Assembly (NCBI GenBank): GCA_958450365.1
Contig: CAUEEP010000735.1
Location: forward strand, 3,314,001-3,378,000
Direction: 5' to 3'
DNA from: Mesorhabditis belari
Taxonomy: Eukaryota; Nematoda; Chromadorea; Rhabditida; Rhabditidae
Length of the DNA stretch: 64,000 nt
Positions 10,701 to 22,500 of this stretch are shown here, one piece after another. Both the position numbers and the translations under genes were made by a program. The notes beneath the pieces are model-generated. The model worked only from the letters and a program-made list of their open reading frames with translations. It was not told the origin of the DNA and did not search any database. Within the stretch, counting starts at the first letter, position 1; each line of letters opens with the position of its first letter.

Positions 10701-13700
10701 GCGATTTTTATATGCAAATTGCGATTTTTAAATGCAAATTGCGATTTTTATATGCAAATTGCGATTTTTAAATTCAAATTGCGATTTTTAAATGCAAATT
10801 TCCAATTTTAAATGCAAATTGCGATTTTTAAATGCAAATTGCTCGATTTTAAATGCAAATTGCGATTTTTAATGGCAGATTGCGATTTTTAAATGCAAAT
10901 TTCCAATTTTAAATGCAAATTTCCAATTTTAAATGCAAATTCCGATTTTTAAATGGAAATTGCGATTTTTAAATGCAAATTTCCAATTTTAAATGCAAAT
11001 TCCCAATTTTAAATGCAAATTGCGATTTTTAAGTGGAAATCGTCGACTTTTAAATGCAAAATTAACTATTTTTAAGTGTAAATTCCGTTTTCAATGTAAA
11101 TTGCCAATTTTTTGAAGACAAATTCGCTTTTTAGATGCAAATTTGCTTTTTGGTGAATCCAAATTTTAAATTAACTCGATTTTAAATGCAAATCGCGAAC
11201 CTTTAAATGTAAATGTCTCTTTCGATGTAAATTCGCAACTTTTAAATGCAAATTTCGTTTTTCAAATTCAAATTGCTCAAATTCGAGTTTTTTCTTCATC
11301 GAGAATGCGTTGTGCGTTCCAGATCGTCGATTTTTAATTTCAAATTTCGAATTCCAGCGCGATGATTGTCGATTTCGTGGCCGATCACCGAAAACCGGTG
11401 AAACTCTTCGCGAATGGGACCGTTTCGTTTTTGCATAAATTTTATGCGGAAATCATTTGCAAACTAGAGGTAAAAGCCGGGTTTTTCAGCACTCTACGTG
11501 CTCTTTTGCAAACACACCCTTTCCGGCGTACCTCAGTTCATCTAAGCATCTCCGGTTCAATTCTAAAAAAATCTAATGAAAGCTACAGTAAGCTAAACTT
11601 ATCCATTAGATAATGTGCGCTCCAAAATGAAAATTTTGTTTCACATGTATAGCAAAATTCATGAAAGTCGATGAGTTTTCTAGGTGAACTCGTTTCGTCA
11701 AAGGAATCACTTCCAATTTTGAAGCTAGCCTCTTAAATGAATTATTTTTCTACAAACTGGATGTCATACTGTAGTTTGATAAAAGAAAAGACGTTGTTTG
11801 CAGTACTTTTACTATATACGATTTTTACTATACTGTGTAGACTGAATATCTTAAATTTTGAGTAGAGTAGATAAAAAATTGTTTATTAGATAGTGTGACT
11901 TCCAGCTTCAGCTTTCCAGAAGTATAAAGCAGTAAAATCTATTAGAAACAGTTTAAAAGGCTATGGTAAAGATCAAACCCAAATCTATCCCTTTCCTACT
12001 CAAAAATTCTCCTATAGATAGTGTGACTTCCAGCTCGGTCATTTCCCATTCGACAGTCAGGATTGTCCGATCATTTTAACGGCAATGTCTTACGATTACG
12101 ACGAGGTGACGACGACGGTCGATGTGACGCCAATCGAGTTGAAATACGCTGTATGAATTTATTTAATCAAATAAACGATGAGAAAATCAGAGCTCGGGTC
12201 AATGGGATGTTCAAAAGATTGATGGATCCGTGGATTACTATAACTATTCGAGTACAAGGTTTGATATTAAAGGAACTGTAAGGTCCGAGGGCTGTAAGGG
12301 CCGGAATCGAACTCGAACCCCGAAGCTTTGGCTCGTTACTCAACATTGTTAGCCATTCAGCCAAAAAGGTCAAAAGAAAACGCACGAAATGGCGGGTTTT
12401 TAAATGAAAATTGCCAATTTTTAAAGAAAAATCGCGTTTTTAAATGCAAATTGTCAATTGTTAAATGTAAATTGCATTTTTCAATGTAAATTACCAATTT
12501 TTAAATGCAAATTGCCAATTCTTGGAGACAAATTCGGGTTTTTAAAGGGAAATCGCGAACTTTTAAATGTAAATTGAGCTTTCAAAGTAAATGGACGTCG
12601 ATTTTAAATTTTCTTCAAAGAAATCACTTCCAATTTTGAGGCTAGCGACTTTACGAGTACGTTTTGGAGGGCAAAATTGGTTTTAAGATGACATTTCTAG
12701 CTTCGAACAGTCGACTTTCCATATCTACATGAAGCGGCAACCATTATTCTACATCCATGTCATCGTCGTCCCATCTTTAATCATCACCGTACTCTCGGTT
12801 GGCGGCATTTTCTGGACCTCAGGTCAGGAGTATCACAATTCGAAGTTGGACAAGGTCAGTTATTTGGAAGGATTACGGTAGATAGGCTAGAGAATCATTG
12901 GATTACGGTAGATCCGTCTGATAGCTACGGTTACGGTAGATCCAGAAGATAGCTAGGGTTACGGTAGATCCATTCAATACACACTTTAGTTGGGCATCGG
13001 TTTAACCTCGTTGATGTCGATGACGGTCTTGCTCGGCATCGTCGCCTCAGAGATCCCGAAAACGAACAGCTTTCCAATATTGGGTAAGCGCAAACACAAG
13101 AATGTTGGCTCAAACCTCAATCTAATGAAAGCTACGGTAAGCTAAACTTATCCATTAGATACTGTGCGCTCCAATATGAAAATTTTGTTTGACATGTATA
13201 GCCAAATTGATCAAACTCGATGAGTTCTCTAGGTGAACTCGTTTCGTCAAAGAAATCACTTCCAATTTTGAAGCTAGTCTCTTAAATGAATTCTTTTTCT
13301 ACAAACTGGATGTCATACTGTAGTTTGATAAAAGAAAAGACGTTGTTTACAGTACTTTTACTATTTACGGTTTTTACTATACAGACTATGTAGACTGAAT
13401 ATCCTAAATTTTGAGTAGAGTAGATAAAAAATTGTTTCTTAGATAGTATGACTTCCAGTTCGGTCATTTCCCATTCGACAGTCAGGATTGTCTCAAAAAA
13501 ACTGATTATCTTGCATCCTACCGTAGCCCGAATCGAGTTCAAGACCTTAAACTGTCAATTTTATCATAAAAATGCAAATTTTGTTATATTTTTCGTCGAT
13601 CTGGAGCGCACGGCATCCAATTAACGGATTACTGTACCCTCATAGGTACTGTTTTCTAAGGCGTGCTCCTTGGTGGATAAACTACCGTACCCCGAATCGA

Positions 13701-14581
13701 GTTCAAGACCTTAAACTGTCAATTTTATCATAAAAATGCAAGTTTTAAAATATTTTTGGTTGATCTGGAGAGCACAGAAGAGTTCTAAAATGAAAAACTA
13801 AAGAAAACTGATGATTTTGCATCCTACCGTACCCCAAACCGAGTTCAAGTCCTTAAACTGTCAATTTTATCATAAAAATGCAAATTTTGCTATATTTTTC
13901 GTTGATCTGGAGAGCACACTAGAATTCTAAAATGTAAAACACTGATGATCTTGCAGATAAAAATATCGAGCTTTGTCCCACGATGCACTGAGTGGTACGG
14001 TAGCTTGAAGCGTGCTTTAAGAAGCTTTAAACCGCCTCAAAAATTGTTTATTAGATAGTGTGACTTCCAGCTTTAGCTTTCTAAAAGTATAAAGCTGTAA
14101 AATCTATCAGAAACAGTTTAAAAGGCTACGGTAAAGATCAAACCGAAATCTCTTCCCTTTCCTACTCAAAAATTGTTTGTTAGATAGTGTGACTTCCAGC
14201 TTTAGCTTTCCAAAAGTATAAAGCTGTAAAATCTATTAGAAACAGTTTTAAAAGCTATGGTAAAGATCAAACCGAAATCTCTTCCCTTTCCTAGGCACTT
14301 ACATGGTTGTTTCCCTCTTCGACATCGGATTGGCTTGTGTTGTTTTAATGCTAATGCCTGCTTCGAAAGAAATCACCGACAAAAAGGAAAAGATTCGATT
14401 TAGAGAGTGAGTGAAAGAGAAATTTTTGATTTCAGACAAATCTTATATGCAAATTTCCAGTAAAATGCAAATTTCTAGTAAAATTCGCGCTTTTATTTTC
14501 AATCGCACTTTTGCTCTTCATCTCCTCTTCCAAACGGTCAACTTTTTGAATTTTGGCGTTTTCATGTCGTTTTGGAAATAA
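7783..14581 (+). CDS. Cys-loop ligand-gated ion channel A2 (recombinant 5' end)
   Basis: Exons: 7783-7858 (signal peptide MLLLFILFLSYSLAQ), 8001-8111, then either 9323-9390 plus 10268-10312 or 8696-8757 plus 8795-8839, then 10357-10466, 11358-11469, 12034-12150, 12191-12282, 12701-12854, 12990-13083, 14295-14406, 14479-14581. Both versions stay in frame (397 or 395 aa). Exons from 10268 on match A1 almost perfectly; one visible change is Val to Leu in PVKVFANG. Exons 7783-8839 instead match gene C. The Cys-loop is C-X13-C (Cys171-Cys185 in the 397 aa version). M1 to M4 lie at about 255-275, 300-320, 330-350 and 375-395, with a very short M3-M4 loop. The fold is a pentameric plasma-membrane receptor of unknown ligand; LDK before M2 suggests a cation channel (inference). 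AATAAA overlaps the stop. Confidence 0.85.
7858..7985. repeat. 11-bp minisatellite containing TTAGGC
   Basis: About eleven units like GCGCTTTTTAGGC follow the donor of the signal-peptide exon. Each contains the nematode telomeric hexamer TTAGGC, but units are 10-12 bp apart, so this is not a telomere array. Gene C has a shorter version at 16580-16630. Confidence 0.75.
8112..8690. repeat. Box-repeat array, five units
   Basis: Boxes of the form GTGACATCCAG lie at about 8127, 8270, 8392, 8532 and 8654 (spacing 122-143 bp). The units contain TTTTAAGCCTTGTACTCTTTC, GGGTACGGTA and TTTAGCAAACAACC. The same units occur at 17430-17600 and 21470-21970 in gene C. Confidence 0.85.
8696..8839 (+). other. 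Alternative exon pair 3a/4a of A2 (or relic of gene C)
   Basis: Two intact-looking exons, 8696-8757 (LSLDERFNVNIELYFVKLIDV) and 8795-8839 (VEELEKFNTLSEIKM), have the phases and lengths of gene C exons 3 and 4. They are in frame with exon 2 and also with exon 10357-10466. They cannot be joined to exon 9323-9390 without a frameshift. They are therefore mutually exclusive with the pair 9323-9390/10268-10312, or left over from the recombination that built A2. Confidence 0.65.
8930..9305. repeat. Box-repeat array, three units
   Basis: Boxes TGTGACTTCCAG at about 8988, 9132 and 9280 (144 and 148 bp apart) sit in units with CACTAGAAAGGGTGAGTTTCC, CACAAAGTACACCTGAAAC and TTTGTTAGATAAGTATAG. Each unit has a GTGAGT donor-like site and, about 60 bp on, a CCAG acceptor-like site. 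Confidence 0.85.
9545..10250. repeat. Box-repeat array, five units
   Basis: Reverse-orientation boxes (TCTGGAGCTCACAAG type) at about 9609, 9756, 9897 (variant), 10038 and 10180 are 141-147 bp apart. Units contain AGTTACCGTATTCTAACTCTATC and AGTTAATCAAAATTGGGTA. The last one and a half units are shared with 509-665 in copy 1. Confidence 0.85.
10550..11290. repeat. AT-rich tandem array, about 20 bp unit, in the A2 intron
   Basis: Homologue of 985-1750, with a different number and order of GCGATTTTTAAATGCAAATT variants, and A/T runs phased at about 10 bp. Confidence 0.85.
11585..12033. repeat. Box-repeat units before the A2 Cys-loop exon
   Basis: Same content as 2060-2510, with boxes near 11615 (variant), 11898 and 12022. 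The last, TGTGACTTCCAG, ends at 12033 and is the acceptor of exon 12034-12150. Confidence 0.75.
12283..12384 (-). other. tRNA-like sequence, second copy
   Basis: Duplicate of the element at 2754-2855, with the same A-box-like and B-box-like elements. It was carried along by the segmental duplication. Confidence 0.4.
13084..14294. repeat. M2-M3 intron of A2: box repeats, no GC-rich insertion
   Basis: Boxes lie at about 13165 (variant), 13447, 13600, 13767, 13906, 14060 and 14190. A stray Cys-loop exon head is at about 13458-13492. The stretch 13500-14040 is repeated in inverted orientation at 15660-16215, on the far side of the M3 and M4 exons. Confidence 0.75.
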
Positions 14582-14639
14582 ACATTCATTGTTCTTTCAA
14601 ATTTGTCTTGCTGTGGCCCGCCCAGCCCACCACAAAAAG

Positions 14640-15320
14640 AGTACAAGCCTCCAGATCACTCCTAGCAACATTAAAGACAATTATTTCTAGATTTTCTTTA
14701 AATCTGGAGCACACAACACAATTTCATAGCTTAACATGCCTTAAAAGACTTATAGAAGACCATTTCCAGCACCTACAGTACCCCAGAACGACTACAAGGC
14801 TCCAGATCACTCCTAGAAACATAAAAGCCAATTATTTCTGGATTTTCTTTAAATCTGGAGCACACAACCCAATTCCATAGCTTAAAATGCCTCAAAAGCT
14901 TGATAGACTACCGTACCTACAGTACCCCAGAACGACTACAAGGCTCCAGACCACTCCTAGAAACATAAAAGCCAATTATTTCTGGATTTTCTTTAAATCT
15001 GGAGCACACAACCCAATTCCATAGCTTAAAATGCCTCAAAAGCTTGATAGACTACCGTACCTACAGTACCCCAGAACGACTACAAGCCTCCAGACCACTC
15101 CTAGAAACATAAAAGCCAATTATTTCTGGATTTTCTTTAAATCTGGAGCACACAACCCAATTCCATAGCTTAAAATGCCTCAAAAGCTTGATAGACTACC
15201 GTTACCTACAGTACCCCAGAACGACTACAAGGCTCCAGACCACTCCTAGAAACATAAAAGCCAATTATTTCTGGATTTTCTTTAAATCTGGAGCACACAA
15301 CCCAATTCCCATAGCTTAAC
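14640..15320. repeat. Five-unit tandem array downstream of A2
   Basis: Units of about 140-150 bp contain TTTCTTTAAATCTGGAGCAC (boxes near 14705, 14855, 14998, 15146 and 15285), CTACAGTACCCCAGAACGAC and ACAAGGCTCCAGA. The later units are nearly identical, which implies recent amplification. Confidence 0.85.
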
Positions 15321-15439
15321 ATGCCTCAAAACTGCTTTCATCGTTAGCTCGTTAACTAGAAGTCCTTTCTAAATCTTTCTTTTGGATGTGTTTTGAGTGG
15401 CGTCCCGGGTATTTATTGTGATTTTGTCTTGTCGCTATT

Positions 15440-16495
15440 CAACTGAATAAAGCATAATTATAAATGTTATGCGAATGTGGGCGGTGTAAAATAACAAGTA
15501 CTCGAGGAAAAAAAAAACCAAAAAAAGAAACCTACTTGGCACTAGAATTTCTTTACTTTACTTTACTGGTCCAGAGTATGGTAGTGCATCTGTTTAAAGC
15601 GGTTTAAAACGGTTTAAAGCGGTTTAAAGCGGTCTAAAGCGGTCTAAAGCGGTTTAAAGCTGTTTAAAGCTTCTGAAAGCACGCTTCAAGCTACCGTACC
15701 ACTCAGTGCATCGTGGGACAAAGCTCGATATTTTTATCTGCAAGATCATCAGTGTTTTACATTTTAGAATTCTAGTGTGCTCTCCAGATCAACGAAAAAT
15801 ATAGCAAAATTTGCATTTTTATAATAAAATTGACAGTTTAAGGCCTTGAACTCGATTCGGGGTACGGTAGGATGTAAAATGATCAGTTTTCTTTAGTTTA
15901 TATTTTAGAATTCTAGTGTGCTCTCCAGATCAACGAAAAATATAGCAAAATTTGCATTTTTATGATAAAATCGACAGTTTAAGGCCTTGAACTCGATTCG
16001 GGGTACGGTAGTTTATCCACCAAGGAGCACGCTTTAGAAAACAGTACCTATGAGGGTACAGTAATCCGTTGATTGAATGCCGTGCGCTCCAGATCGGCAA
16101 AAAATATGAAAATAGTTGCATTTTTATCTTAAGATTAACAGTTTAAAGCCTTGAACTCGATTCGGGGTACGGTAGTTTATCCACCAAGGAGCACGCTTTA
16201 GAAAACGCTTTAGAATAGAAAACGGTTTCCAGGGAACAGTTCTGAGATGTAGAAATGCTTAGAAATTTCTGTTTTTGTTTTTTTGCTCATTTATTTATTT
16301 AATTTAGGTTAAACATCAAAAATTAAAGAAAAAAAAAACCAGGAAATGGGGAAAAAAGGGAAAAAAGGGTAAAAAAAGGGGCAAAAAAGGGAAAAAAGAA
16401 AAAAAGTAACCCAATCCTCAGCCAAAAATCGAGTTGAACTTTAAAAAGAGAATAATTTAGCGAAAATGAAAAACGCCTACGCTAAAAATTGAATA
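15440..16495. repeat. A2-C spacer with inverted intron copy
   Basis: An AATAAA lies near 15445. GCGGTTTAAA repeats fill 15590-15670. 15660-16215 is the reverse complement of the A2 M2-M3 intron (13500-14040), with boxes near 15780, 15920 and 16083. 16240-16495 matches the 5' flank of A2. No exon is visible. Confidence 0.75.
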
Positions 16496-16504
16496 AGTTT
16501 TGCA

Positions 16505-19500
16505 ATGCTGCTTCTTTTTATTTTATTTCTATCGTACTCTTTCGCTCAAGATTTACCGTTAAACGCTGCGAATATTACAGGTTTTTAAGGCGTTTTTTAG
16601 GCGTTTTTTTAGGCGTTTTTTTAAAGTCTTTTATGCGCTAATTACATGTGCGTGATTACAGCCCATCGCTTTGAATGAATTCATATATACTTGAGGCTTC
16701 ACCTAAAACATACAAGAACTCATTATAAAACGTTTCTTTGACTATCTGATACACTTGATCTTGGCTTGGACTAGATAAATCACCACCTAAACCAGTCAGT
16801 AGTGGCCAGGCCAGACTCAAGGACTCAAGGGCCAGGCCAGACTCAAGGACTCAAGGGCCAGGCCAGACTCAAGGACTCAAGGGCCAGGCCAGACTCAAGG
16901 ACTCAAGGGCCAGGCCAGACTCAAGGACTCAAGGGCCAGGCCAGACTCAAGGACTCAAGGGCCAGGCCAGACTCAAGGACTCAAGGGCCAGGCCAGACTC
17001 AAGGACTCAAGGGCCAGGCCAGACTCAAGGACTCAAGGGCCAGGCCAGACTCAAGGACTCAAGGGCCAGGCCAGACTCAAGGACTCAAGGGCCAGGCCAG
17101 ACTCAAGGACTCAAGGGCCAGGCCAGACTCAAGGACTCAAGGGCCAGGCCAGACTCAAGGACTCAAGGGCCAGGCCAGACTCAAGGACTCAAGGGCCAGG
17201 CCAGACTCAAGGACTCAAGGGCCAGGCCAGACTCAAGGACTCAAGGGCCAGGCCAGACTCACTCAAGGCCAGACTCAAATTCTAGACTAAACTTGATCGA
17301 TTTGCTTTACCTTTAGATGAATACAAAAGCTATGTGTGGAATTCGCAAAAATTATACGATTTTCTCTTCACCAACTACAGCCGCCAATTGTCGCCGATTA
17401 AAACGACGAGTGCAAGACCGGAAAATCGTTGGTTTACGTGTGGTGACATCCAGATTGAGGAAAAATTTGAAAATATTCCATTTTTGAAAAGCTAGAGACC
17501 ATTTTAAGCCTTGTACTCTTCCGGGGGTACGGTAGTTTGGCCATCAATCCTTGTGCACCATTTAGCAAACAACCAGAAAATGTGCAGTGACATCCAGATT
17601 GACGAAAAATTTCAAAATGAAAGTTTAGTGTCTTTGGATGAGCGGTTTAACGTCAACATTGAGCTCTACTTCGTGAAATTGATTGATGTGGTTGGTGAAA
17701 GGTTTTGGTTGAAATGAGATTATTCAGGTTGAAGAGCTCGAGAAGTTTAACACCCTTTCCGAGATAAAAATGGTAAGTGGCCTTCAAAAAAGTATACTGA
17801 ATTCTTCATTTTTCTAAAGATTTGTTGAAACTGAAGAATTGAGTGCACTAGAAAGGGTGAGTTTCCATTAGCACAAAGTACACCTGAAATTTCTCCTATA
17901 GATAGTGTGAGTTCCAGGATACAAACTTTGTTAGACAAGCATAGCAAAAGCAGCCATTCTAGCGATGATTTCTTAGAGAACTCCTTCGCGCACTAGAAAG
18001 GATGAGTTTCCATTAGCACAAAGTACGCCTGAAACTTATCCATTAGATAGTGTGACTTCCAGGATGAAAACTTTGTTAGATAAGTATAGTAAAAGAAATC
18101 ATAATAGCGATGTTTTCTTAGAGAACTCCTTCGTGCACTAGAAAGGATGTGTTTTCCCGCGAGCAAAGTGTATCCAAAACTTGTTCATTGTATAGTGTGC
18201 GTTCCAGGATGCAAACTTTGTTAAATAAGTATAATCAAACTAGTCATAATAGCGGTGTTTTCCTAGAGAACTCCCTCAGGCACTAGTTTGCTTACAAAAA
18301 ACTTTCAGACTTGGATTGACCCAAGGCTTGCTTGGGATCCAGCAAAATTCGGTGGAATTAAAGAAATGAGAGTAAATGTGGAGACTGTTTGGCAACCCGA
18401 GAACGCTTTATCCGATACGTAAGCTGATTTCAAAGAGTTGTAAATAATCGGGTAATTGAATCAAAGAAAAATAAAGTCATTTCCAGCTCTCAGGTCTACG
18501 AGATCTACGCAGATGAGGTAAAACCAGTGATTTTAAACGCAAATGGAAGCGTTTCGATTCTCCGCAAATACTATGCCGAATCGACGTGCAAAATGACGAA
18601 TGTAAGGGATTTTGGGCAACTATTTCAGAGGAACTACCGTAATTGAAACAGTTTTTCATTTGATTTGCCCAATCTGGATGGCACAAGGCTTAATGACAGA
18701 AAAATTGAGGTAATCGGATGGAAACTATCTCTTCGACTACGGTAGTTTTGATACTACCGTAACCGACATTGCCATTTTTGATCCGATTACCCAAATTTTA
18801 ATTCCATTAACCCTTGTGCCATCCAGATTGGTCTAATCGAATGGAAAACTGTCTGGTTTATGTAAGGCTCTTTCTAAAACATACCTATTCCAAAAATCTA
18901 CCGTAACCGACATCGCCAGTTTCTATCCGATCGCCCTAATTTTAATGCCGTTATGCCTTGTGCATTCCAGATTGGCCTAATCGAATGGAAACTGGTGGCC
19001 GGATTACAGTAGTTTTCTAAAACACACTTGTTCCAGAAAACTACCGTAATCGACACCTCCAGCTTCTACCAGATCGCCCTAATTTTAATGCCATTAAGCC
19101 TTGTGTGTTCCAGATTGGCCTAATCGAATGAAAAACTGGCTGGTTGATTGCAGTAGTTTGTCTGAAATAGGTGTCTTTTAGAAAACGGTTTTGCTAAACT
19201 GAACCCACTCGTCTGATCTTGTTTGCCAAATGATTTCTAGTGGAGTGTACTGTCACTTGACGTTTCAACGTTTCTAGATCGGTGATTTCCCTTTTGATCA
19301 CGAGATTTGCAGCCTTTATTTCATGGTTTATTCGTACAATTATTGGGATGTCTCGATGAGTCTCTCGATTCCCGAAAAAAAGATTTATTTAATAGCGGTG
19401 AGTGCCAAAATGTGCAGTGACATCCAGATTATAGAAAACATTTGAAAACATTTGATTTTTATATAGTTTAAAGGAATTTAGAGCTTTGTACTCGTTTCAG

Positions 19501-22500
19501 CTTACTGTAGACGATCCATTTTATAGAAAGACCACTTTTTTAGACGTTAAACAATGTAGAGAAGGTTTAATTAGCAAATCGAAATTCATTTAGGGAAATG
19601 GTGAATGGTCTATTTCTCGGATTACTTCACAAATCGACTTCTACAATACCACATCGTACGCGTATGCCTTTGATTCGGTAATCAAGAGCAAATTGAAAAA
19701 CAAAACTGTTTAAAATGTTCTAATCTGGAACTCACACAATGCATCTAAACCGTTCCAGTACCAATTTGCATTCAAGTAAATCCGATAGAACCATCGAGTT
19801 GAAGTCTTAAGGAAATTTGCATATTCGACGTTTAAACAAGAATAATTTCCAAGAAAATCTTTTGTTCTGGAGCTCACACTATGTATCTAAACCGAATTTC
19901 CAGAAGAAATTTACATTTAAAATCTGATAGAACCATCGAGTTGAAGTCTTAAGGAAATTAACATATTGGAAGCTTAAACAAGAAAAATTTCTAAGAAAAT
20001 CCTTTGTTCTGGAACTCACACTATGTATCTAAACCGAATTTCCAGAAGAAATTTACATTTAAAACCCGCTAGAACCGTCGAGTTGAAGTCTCAAGGAAAT
20101 TTGCATATTCGAAGCGTAAAAAAGAATAATTTCTAAGAAAATGTTCTAATCTGGAACTCACACAATGCATCTAAACCGTTCCAGTACCAATTTGCATTCA
20201 AGTAAATCCGATAGATCCATCGAGTTGAAGTCTCAAGGACATTTCCATATTCGAAGCTTAAACAAGAATAATTTCCAAGAAAATCCTTTATTCTGGAGCT
20301 CACACGAAAAATCAAAACCAAAATTGCAGGGTGCTTTCAATATTTTTATGCGTCGTGAGCCACATTTCTATATTTATGTGATTGTCTTCCCGTGTTTCAT
20401 TCTTTCTTTTTTATCGATTATTGGAATGTTTTGCTCAAGAAATCGGAAAGAAGATCAATTGATTAAGGTAAACAAATCGGGAATTCTTAATCTTAAGCAT
20501 CATCTTGACTGAACCGATTTGTTTTGAGTCAACGTCAAGCCAAGAATCACCCCAATACCAATGCCAGGGTCAGGGCCAGGGCCAGGCCCAGGGCCCATGC
20601 CAGGTCCAGAGCCAGGGCCAGGGTCAGGTCCAGGTCCAGATCCAGGTCCAGGGCCAGGTCCAGGGCCAGGGCCAGGTCCAGGGCCAGAGCCAGGGCTAGG
20701 TCCAAAACCATGATCAGGGCAAGCGTCAGACCAAGATTAGAGTGGCTTGGAATGAAAAGAAATGGGTAATTGTTAATCTTAAGCAATCTTAATGTTGGCT
20801 GATCCGGTTTGTTTTAAGTTAAAGCCAAGTCAAGGATCAGGTCAAAACTAAGGGCAGGGTCAGGGCCAGTGCCAATGCCAGAGTCAAGGCCAATGCCAGG
20901 GCCAGAGTCAAGGCCAATGCTAGAGTCAGGGCCAATGCCAGATTCAAGGTCAATGCCAGAGTCAGTGCCAATGCTAGAGTCAAGGCCAATGCCAGAGTCA
21001 GGGCCAAGGCCAGGGTCAGGTCCAGGGCCAGGTCCAGATCCAAAACCATGACCAGGACAAGCTTCAGAAGATTAGAGTGGCTTGGTCTAGCTAATCAGTA
21101 AAAAACCGGCTTCTAGAACATCAAAACAACACAAAAATCTAGCCAAGATCATTTTCCAGCTCTCAATTGGTTTAACAAGTCTAATGTCGATTGCTGTTCT
21201 TTTGCAAATCGTTACTGATTCGATTCCGAAAAGTAAAACGTTCCCATTGCTTGGTGAGTTGATTCAGTAATCAAAAATGATCTCTCAAAAGCCTTCAGGC
21301 GTTTACGCGATTGTTTGCGTGTTCATTATCGCTTGCGGATGCGCTGTTTTGATCACAATCCCGCGATCAATCGACGAGCCGATTCTGAAAAAATACGAAC
21401 AACACAGGTAGGTCAAAACATGAAAAAAATAACAAAATAAAATGACAGACCGGAAAATCGTTGGTTTACGTGTGGTGACATCCAGATTGATGAAAAAGTT
21501 CAAAATATTTCAATTTTGAAGAGCTAAAGACGATTTTAAGCCTTGTACTCTTTCGGGGGTACGGTATTTTTTCAATTCTCGGGCACCTTTTAGCAAACAA
21601 CCAGGAAATGTGTAGTGACATCCAGATTGGAGGAAAAGTTCAAAATATTTCATTTTTGAAGAGCTAAAGACGATTTTAAGCCTTGTACTCTTTTGGGGGT
21701 ACGGTAGTTTGTTCGTCCTTGTGCACCTTTTAGCAAACGACCAGGAAATGTGTAGTGACATCCAGATTGATGAAAAAGTTCAAAATATTTCAATTTTGAA
21801 GAGCTAAAGACGATTTTAAGCCTTGTACTCTTTCGGGGGTACGGTATTTCTTCAATCCTAGTGCACCTTTTAGCAAACGACCGGAAAATGTGTAGTGACA
21901 TCCAGATCGATGAAAAATTTGAAAATATTTTATTTTGACAATGCTGGGGAAGATTTAGAGCCCTGTACTATTTCGGGGGTTGATTGTAGCACCTCGATGT
22001 TCAGAATTGAGTCAAAATTACTTAAATCCGGACGTGGCTAGGGCTGAGTTGGTTGGCTTGTCCCGAAATGCCCATTCAATTTATCTGGACTCATTATCTT
22101 TAGGTTTAGCTAGTCTGAACATGATGGGACGCCGATTTTCTCATTTCCAATCAAACTTTAAGCTCAAGTTTCTTGCCATTGAGCTGATTAATTTCAATAG
22201 TTTTACTACCAATCAATAGAGAAATATAAAAGGACGGACGGGGCGCGTATAAAAGCTCTCACAGTGGCCCCGCCCCTTTTCCCATTGGCAAACTTTGAGC
22301 TCAAATTTCTCGGTGTTGGGCTGGCCAATTTCAATGGTTTTACTACCAATCGATAGAGAAAGACTTGACGAATCTAATGATACCAAGAACATTTTAATCG
22401 GACAGCCCAACACCGAGATATTTGAGCTTAAAGTTGGATCGGGAAAATTGCTAATTGGGAATTTCGAGACTGGTTTTAAATATAAAGAAAAGATAAAGAA

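Larger units (their letters stand above)
10092..15385. repeat. Segmental duplication, copy 2 (body of LGIC A2)
   Basis: Partner of 509-6170. It lacks the GC-rich insertion and carries a second copy of the unit at 14150-14280. It has a five-unit downstream array (14640-15320) where copy 1 has two. Confidence 0.85.

Noticed and set aside
16802..17290. 162-codon open frame with repeated Gln/Gly/Arg motifs
   Set aside because: Read-through of a 26-bp minisatellite whose length is not a multiple of three; it lies in an intron of channel C.
20505..21051. Repetitive open frames in the GGNCCA arrays
   Set aside because: Hexamer repeats are open on both strands; they lie between the M1 and M2 exons of channel C.
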